Assembly: GCA_946626785.1 (NCBI GenBank)
Contig: CAMOUY010000083.1
Span: forward strand, 1-9,484
Direction: 5' to 3'
Length of the DNA: 9,484 bases
From: UBA9732 sp003456855
Lineage (GTDB): Bacteria; Spirochaetota; Spirochaetia; Sphaerochaetales; Sphaerochaetaceae
The translations under genes were made by a program, and so were the position numbers. Under the pieces are notes generated by a model, which saw nothing but the letters and a program-made list of their open reading frames with translations, did not search any database and was not told the DNA's origin. Each line of letters begins with the position of its first letter. Positions within the stretch are counted from its first letter, which is position 1. This document shows, in pieces, positions 5,604 through 9,484 of the stretch.

Positions 5604-7169
5604 TCACTCTGTGTATTCGATTCCCTTGCCGTAGACAAGTGAATCATAGGCGCTCTGGACCTTTGCCCAGTTCTGGTCACGGTCAAGTGCAACTCCACGT
5701 CCGACTCCGGAGACGATCATTCCAACGCCCTTCTCCTCAAGCTGGTTGCCGAGCTCTCTGAGCAGAGCAGGTGCTGAGCCTGGATCCGTTGAACGGCCGT
5801 CGAAGATGATGTGGATGTAGACATCCTTAAGCCCATGCTTCTTGGCTATGTCAAGAATGGCAAGTGGGTAGTCGATTGAACCGTGGGAGGACTTCTTTGT
5901 CAGAAGTGCAAAGAGGTGGAGGGCAGTGCCCTTTCTCTTGCAGTTCTCGATGGTCTCGACGAACATCGGGTTCTGTGCGAAGCTTCCGTCCCTCATTGCG
6001 TTCTCGAGCCTTACATCATCCTGCAGGACGACACGGCCTGAGCCTAGGTTGATATGTCCTGCCTCGGAGTTTCCGGTCTTTCCCTCCTCGAGGCCTACTG
6101 CAGGACCTGAGGCCTCGAGCTTTGCATACTCGCGGTTCTGGAGGAGCCAGTCCCAGTATGGTGTAGGCTCTGACCAGATGGGATTGTTCTCGTTGTGCTC
6201 TCCAAGTCCCCATCCATCAAGGATAAGAAGGAGGACCTTTGAGGTTCCATCGAAGTCGAAGAAGCTCTTTCCTGTCATCTCCTTAGGCTGTGGGATTCCC
6301 ATTGCTTGAAGGACTGTAGGAGCAACATCACACAATTTTCCGTCCTTTCTGGTAAGTTTCATACCATCGCCAATGCCGATGCATGCGACAAGGTTGCAGG
6401 TGTGTGAAACGTGTGCCGAGCCGTCTTCCTTGTGGAGGATCTCGATGTTTCCGTGGTCAGCTGTGAGAAGGACTCTGTAGCCTGCGGCGACTGCATGTTC
6501 GATGGTCTGCTTGACGTATTTGTCGACTGCAGGGGTTGCCTTTCTCTTGGCTTCGTCACTTGAGGTGTGGCCGATGACGTCTCCGTTGGCGAAGTTGGTG
6601 ACGATGAAGTCATAGCCCTTGTCGATTCCCTCGCAGAGTGTCTGTGCGACCTTCGGGAGGCTGAGTTCCGGGACCTGGTCGAACGGGACTCCCTTCGGGG
6701 AAGGGATGCGGATGTCGTCCTCTCCCTTGAACGGGGTCTGGTTTCCACCATTGAAGAAGAAGGTCACGTGTGCGTACTTCTCGCTCTCTGCAAGATGCAT
6801 CTGGGTCTTTCCGGCTTCGGAGAGGACCTGTGCCAACGTCTTCTGCACCTTTGCCGGTGCGAATGCGATAGGAAGGTAGGTGTACTTCTCGTTGTACATT
6901 GTGAGAATCACGAAGTCGAGAGGGGACAACTGCTTCCTCTCAAAGCCTTTGAAGTTAGGATCGGTGAAGGCATCTGTGAGCTCGACCTCTCTTTCGCCTC
7001 TTCTGCAGCAGAAGATGACTCCGTCGTTCTCTTTGACTGTGCCTACAGCTTTTCCTTCCTTGTCTAGGAGGTTCAGAGGTTTGAGATGATAGTCTTGATT
7101 TCCTTTTGTGTATTCCTGTTCGACTGCTTTAGCAAGAGCTTCGCCACCGGCGAGTTTGTAAGCGCTCAT
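5604..7169 (-). CDS. gpmI: Circularly permuted cofactor-independent phosphoglycerate mutase
   Basis: By family it converts 3-phosphoglycerate to 2-phosphoglycerate in glycolysis and gluconeogenesis, in the cytoplasm, with two Mn2+ ions and a phosphoserine intermediate. Its 521 aa equal a full GpmI, but the order is permuted. Residues 1-170 are the second half of the phosphotransferase domain (R57, R60 and K131 in AESEKYAHVTFF). Residues 171-301 are the second phosphatase segment: metal ligands D197 and H201 in NGDVIGH, D238 and H239 in TADHGN, H256 in SHTCN, and the usual C-terminal motif KEMTGKS. After a short linker (302-310) the usual N-terminus follows: D318 in LILDGWG and the nucleophile S368 in GNSEAGH. 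The first half of the phosphotransferase domain (about 385-521: H429, R459, R491, R497) closes the protein. Oddities are DGRST where DGRD is usual, and SSHGS for GGVHSH. The ATG overlaps the upstream HAD stop (ATGA), with AGGAGG eight bases upstream. The frame is unbroken across the junction. Identity is very sure; activity is inferred. Confidence 0.93.
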   Translation of the reverse strand: MSAYKLAGGEALAKAVEQEYTKGNQDYHLKPLNLLDKEGKAVGTVKENDGVIFCCRRGEREVELTDAFTDPNFKGFERKQLSPLDFVILTMYNEKYTYLPIAFAPAKVQKTLAQVLSEAGKTQMHLAESEKYAHVTFFFNGGNQTPFKGEDDIRIPSPKGVPFDQVPELSLPKVAQTLCEGIDKGYDFIVTNFANGDVIGHTSSDEAKRKATPAVDKYVKQTIEHAVAAGYRVLLTADHGNIEILHKEDGSAHVSHTCNLVACIGIGDGMKLTRKDGKLCDVAPTVLQAMGIPQPKEMTGKSFFDFDGTSKVLLLILDGWGLGEHNENNPIWSEPTPYWDWLLQNREYAKLEASGPAVGLEEGKTGNSEAGHINLGSGRVVLQDDVRLENAMRDGSFAQNPMFVETIENCKRKGTALHLFALLTKKSSHGSIDYPLAILDIAKKHGLKDVYIHIIFDGRSTDPGSAPALLRELGNQLEEKGVGMIVSGVGRGVALDRDQNWAKVQSAYDSLVYGKGIEYTE

Positions 7170-7930
7170 TCTACATTCCTCCTTTCTGCCTTCTCAGGGC
7201 AGAACTTTGCATCGCCTGGAAGCACATTCAGCAGCTCCGGGAAACTGTGGATTATGCAGTCAGGCTGGTTTTCCTTTGTAAGTTTGAGCTTCTTCTCGGT
7301 GTACTCGACGGCGATTGTGCCGCTGAAGCCTGTGGCCTTGGCGCCGATGATGTCACGCACAAGGTTGTCTCCGACGAAGACGCTCTCCTCCGGTCTTACA
7401 CCGGCTTCATCGAGAGCCAGGTAGTAGATGGCAGGGTGGGGCTTTCTGAGCATTGTGATGGAGGACTGCTGCACTGTGCAGAACAGGTCTCTGATTCCAT
7501 CGTTGTCCAACCACTCGTCAATCTCCTTGGTTCCCACCAGGTCACTGATGATACCGACTTTGTAGCCACGTTTTCTGAGTTCCTTGACGGTCTCTATTCC
7601 ACCTGGAACAACAAGGCGCTCGCCCTTTGCACGGCGGAAGTTGTAGGTCAGCTCCGTTGCGTAGGACTCTATGTAGTCCCTGTCCAGCTCAGGGCAGAGC
7701 CAACGTGACCAGAGGTATTTCTCAGGTGGCTCGCACATGAAGTGCAGAACCCATTCTCTGTAGACGTCATATCTCTTGTTCAGATAATCGTAGTATGAAT
7801 CCGGGTCCATGTCTGTCTTGCAGATCTCTGCGATGCGCTTTCTTGCTGCATCGGAGAAGGGCTTGTTCTCATAGACCTCTCTGAATGTTCCTCCAAGATC
7901 AAGGAACAGTGCTTTGATGTTCTCTTTCAT
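7166..7930 (-). CDS. HAD-superfamily hydrolase-like protein, paralog 1 (third in the operon)
   Basis: 254 aa with a Rossmann-like HAD core and an alpha-helical C1 cap inserted after motif I (about 20-105). Motif I is FLDLGGT with nucleophile D11; the usual second Asp (D+2) is G13. Motif II Ser is S129 in GIISD, motif III Lys is K163 in RKPHP, and motif IV is GDNLVRD (D188, D193). The cap keeps features shared with the two neighbours: YRxW, LWxxWL, a Pro-acidic-x-Asp step and a GxRxxxP turn. The C-terminal PDCIIHSFPELL is typical of HAD subfamily IA. By family, D+2 Gly occurs in some active HADs (for example E. coli YihX, FDLGNV), so the protein may still be a phosphatase; the substrate cannot be read from sequence. 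The Shine-Dalgarno GAGGAG overlaps the stop codon of the upstream paralog, and its own stop overlaps the gpmI start, so expression is tied to gpmI. Confidence 0.85.
   Translation of the reverse strand: MKENIKALFLDLGGTFREVYENKPFSDAARKRIAEICKTDMDPDSYYDYLNKRYDVYREWVLHFMCEPPEKYLWSRWLCPELDRDYIESYATELTYNFRRAKGERLVVPGGIETVKELRKRGYKVGIISDLVGTKEIDEWLDNDGIRDLFCTVQQSSITMLRKPHPAIYYLALDEAGVRPEESVFVGDNLVRDIIGAKATGFSGTIAVEYTEKKLKLTKENQPDCIIHSFPELLNVLPGDAKFCPEKAERRNVE
7167..7183 (-). promoter_or_regulatory. Ribosome binding site that fixes the permuted gpmI start
   Basis: AGGAGG (7183-7178 on the - strand) lies eight bases before ATG 7169-7167, and that ATG overlaps the TGA of the upstream HAD gene. This supports the start in the middle of the normal GpmI domain order as the real one rather than an annotation accident. 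Confidence 0.8.
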
Positions 7931-7943
7931 GGTTCTCTCCTCA
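7928..7943 (-). promoter_or_regulatory. Shine-Dalgarno overlapping the upstream stop codon
   Basis: On the - strand the TGA stop of the 7941-8705 gene runs into GAGGAG (7942-7937), which lies six bases before ATG 7930-7928. The arrangement supports co-translation of the two HAD paralogs. Confidence 0.7.
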
Positions 7944-8705
7944 GACTCTTCTGACCTTGTCCCATGCCACGTAAGGGGCCTTAGGGAATATATCCTTCAG
8001 CTCCGAGAAGTCATAGATGATTGCATCAGGTCTGTTCTCGTCAGTGATCTTCTCCTTTGCAAGCTTCTCCGGGGTGGTGTAGAGGATGAACATGCCGTAT
8101 CCGGCAAGTCTGGTTCCCTCGACGTCTCTGTTCAGATTGTCTCCGATGTATACGCAGCGCTCAGGCTTGACTCCAAGGAGTCTGCAGGCCTTGTCGCTGA
8201 TTCTTGGATCCGGTTTTCTGATTCCCTCGACACAGGAGAGGAGGACTGCTCCGAAGTACTTCTCAAGGTCATCCTCCTTGAGCCAGCGTGGAATCTCCTG
8301 GCTTGTGACCAGGTTGCTGATGATTCCGAGCTTGTAGCCGTTGGCATACATGTCTCTGACGGACTGTGCACCATTTGGGGCAACGACTCTGCGACCGTCC
8401 TTGTTCCTGTATTCTATGGTGAGCTCGATGGCGTTCTTCTTGATCAGTTCCCTGTCGTATTCAGGGGTGAGCCACTTTGTCCAGAGCTCCTCTTCCGGAG
8501 CCTCCTTCATTGTCTCGAAACACCACTTGCGGTAGCCGGCATATCTGTAGTCCAGGAACTTGCAGAACTCATCCGGGTCACCTTTCTCGCCGCACATCTC
8601 GGCGATCTTTCTGCGAGCCTCAGCCTCGAACTGAGCATCTCGCTCAACAAGTCTAAGTGTTCCTCCAAGATCATAGAAAATGGCGTCAAATTCTCTGTTT
8701 TCCAT
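7941..8705 (-). CDS. HAD-superfamily hydrolase-like protein, paralog 2 (second in the operon)
   Basis: 254 aa and the closest relative in the window of the 7166-7930 protein. Motif I is FYDLGGT with nucleophile D12 and Gly (G14) at the usual general acid/base position. Motif II is GIISN (S130), motif III RKPDP (K164) and motif IV GDNLNRD (D189, D194). The helical cap (about 20-105) includes YRKW, LWTKWL, TPEYDREL and GRRVVAP. The C-terminal RPDAIIYDFSEL closes the HAD-IA core. It starts at ATG 8705 with GAGGG five bases upstream. The stop lies 10 bases before the next gene, and 32 bases with no terminator separate it from the preceding paralog, so it belongs in the same transcript. Function is probably phosphatase-like on a small phosphorylated metabolite, but nothing in the sequence names the substrate. 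Confidence 0.85.
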   Translation of the reverse strand: MENREFDAIFYDLGGTLRLVERDAQFEAEARRKIAEMCGEKGDPDEFCKFLDYRYAGYRKWCFETMKEAPEEELWTKWLTPEYDRELIKKNAIELTIEYRNKDGRRVVAPNGAQSVRDMYANGYKLGIISNLVTSQEIPRWLKEDDLEKYFGAVLLSCVEGIRKPDPRISDKACRLLGVKPERCVYIGDNLNRDVEGTRLAGYGMFILYTTPEKLAKEKITDENRPDAIIYDFSELKDIFPKAPYVAWDKVRRV

Positions 8706-8737
8706 ATATTCCCTCTATATGAATTATTTTCAGGCTA

Positions 8738-9460
8738 TTATTTCAGAGGCTTGAAGATGTCAAGCAAATCTGAGATGTTGTTGATTGTATAGTCAGGATG
8801 GAGTGTGATCTCCTGCGACTCCTTCTTGATAGTGTCAGGCTCATCGATTCTGATCATCATGGCAAAACCGGCGTCCCTGGTTCCCTGGACGTCTCTGATC
8901 GGATTGTCTCCAACGTAGGCACAGTTCTCTGGCTTCTTCCCGATTGCGCGGCAGGCCAGATAGTAGATGGCAGGATCCGGCTTTCTGATTCTCACCTTTG
9001 ATGAAAGGATGACTGACTTGAAGTAGTGGGCAACCTTGTCCTCTATCATCCAGTCAGGAATCTCAGTCTCCGTGACTGTGTTCGCGATGATTCCCATTGT
9101 GTAGCCGCGCTTGTCCAGCTCTATGAGGGTGGACTTGACGTCTGGTCTTGGAACTCTTCTTCCATCGTGGTCTCTCCAAAGCCTTGTGAGTCTTCCTGCA
9201 TTGGCGCAGATCAGCTCGGGATCGTAGTCAGGAAGCAGATACTGGCTCCAAAGTTCCATCTCACTGGCATCGATGAGGGTGGACTTGGCCTGTTTGCGGT
9301 ACTTTTTCCAGCGCTCTTCCAGCTTTGCGAAAAGCTCGTCATGGCTTTCCTTTGTCTGTATGAGATCCATGAGATCCTTCTCGGCCTTGTCAATGAAATC
9401 CTGTTCCGGAAGAACGATTCTCAGTGTGTTTCCAACGTCAAAGAAAATGGTGTCTATCAT
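8738..9460 (-). CDS. HAD-superfamily hydrolase-like protein, paralog 3 (first visible gene of the operon), with a degenerate motif II
   Basis: 240 aa and the most diverged of the three paralogs. Motif I is FFDVGNT with nucleophile D8 and G10 in place of the second Asp. Motif II reads GIIAN, with Ala (A126) where Ser or Thr normally binds the phosphoryl group. Motif III RKPDP (K160) and motif IV GDNPIRD (D185, D190) are intact. The helical cap keeps YRKQ, ELWSQYL, LPDYDPEL and GRRVPRP, which align with its neighbours. The C-terminal HPDYTINNISDLLDIF is of the HAD-IA type. It starts at ATG 9460 with AAAGGAG five bases upstream; promoter and any earlier operon genes would lie right of the window. 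Weakened motifs I and II may mean lower activity, a different reaction, or a structural role. Confidence 0.83.
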   Translation of the reverse strand: MIDTIFFDVGNTLRIVLPEQDFIDKAEKDLMDLIQTKESHDELFAKLEERWKKYRKQAKSTLIDASEMELWSQYLLPDYDPELICANAGRLTRLWRDHDGRRVPRPDVKSTLIELDKRGYTMGIIANTVTETEIPDWMIEDKVAHYFKSVILSSKVRIRKPDPAIYYLACRAIGKKPENCAYVGDNPIRDVQGTRDAGFAMMIRIDEPDTIKKESQEITLHPDYTINNISDLLDIFKPLK

Positions 9461-9484
9461 GTTTTCTCCTTTCTATTGAACCTG

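Noticed and set aside
5377..5698. Open frames through the tandem repeat on both strands (Arg-Val rich on +, Leu-Gly-Val rich on -)
   Set aside because: The repeat period is a multiple of three, so open frames are automatic. The proteins are simple repeats, the - strand frame begins inside gpmI, and no ribosome site supports either.
6240..6266. FDFDGT in the GpmI junction, which looks like HAD motif I
   Set aside because: No other HAD motif follows at the right distances, and the segment is simply the linker between KEMTGKS and LILDGWG. It is probably coincidence.
6567..7067. + strand open frames opposite gpmI (up to 166 codons)
   Set aside because: Antisense shadows of the conserved GpmI sequence, with no domain and no ribosome site.
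5604..7169. Two separate or broken gpmI gene fragments instead of one permuted gene
   Set aside because: The frame is continuous across the junction, has a strong ribosome site at the permuted start and a terminator after the permuted end, and no sequence is missing or duplicated beyond a few residues.
7914..8792. Long + strand open frame (292 codons) opposite the second HAD gene
   Set aside because: It lies antisense to a gene with all HAD motifs, has no recognisable domain, and reflects codon bias of the real strand.

Overview
The window looks like a chromosomal segment of a Gram-negative (diderm) bacterium, most likely a spirochaete. I infer this from an outer-membrane usher-like beta-barrel gene, a V-type ATPase F-like small protein, and a tandem pair of DUF21/CBS 'TlyC/CorC' membrane proteins of the kind spirochaetes often carry side by side. 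Taxonomy is an inference, because no rRNA or other marker gene is present. Coding density is high and I see no insertion sequence, phage gene, tRNA or CRISPR array.

Left part, + strand (1-2716): the 3' part of a large usher-like outer-membrane gene that enters from the left edge, followed after 5 bases by a 76-codon gene resembling a compact V/A-type ATPase subunit F. These two converge on the next operon with a single base between the facing stop codons.

Middle, - strand (5419 down to 2666): a two-gene operon of paralogous DUF21-CBS-CBS-CorC_HlyC membrane proteins, joined by an ATGA stop/start overlap. A promoter-like region lies upstream. The operon's Rho-independent terminator sits inside the coding sequence of the facing F-like gene.

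Intergenic region 5339-5603: the gpmI terminator, a striking 9-bp tandem repeat (CGAGTANNN, nine exact CGAGTA copies in phase), a perfect 12-bp AT-rich palindrome, and the promoter-like region of the CBS operon.

Right part, - strand (9460 down to 5604): a tightly packed run of three paralogous HAD-superfamily proteins followed by a phosphoglycerate mutase gene. The HAD genes are separated by 32 and 10 bases, and the last overlaps gpmI by ATGA, so the four are probably co-transcribed and end at the terminator at 5545-5575.

The most remarkable object is the phosphoglycerate mutase. It carries all the metal-binding and nucleophile motifs of cofactor-independent GpmI, but in circularly permuted order. 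The protein starts in the middle of the phosphotransferase domain, runs through the second phosphatase segment to the usual C-terminus, then continues in frame through a short linker into the usual N-terminus (LILDGWG, GNSEAGH), and ends where it would normally continue into its own start. The three HAD paralogs next to it all lack the second Asp of motif I, and one also lacks the motif II Ser/Thr. A link between these HAD proteins and lower glycolysis is suggested only by the operon.
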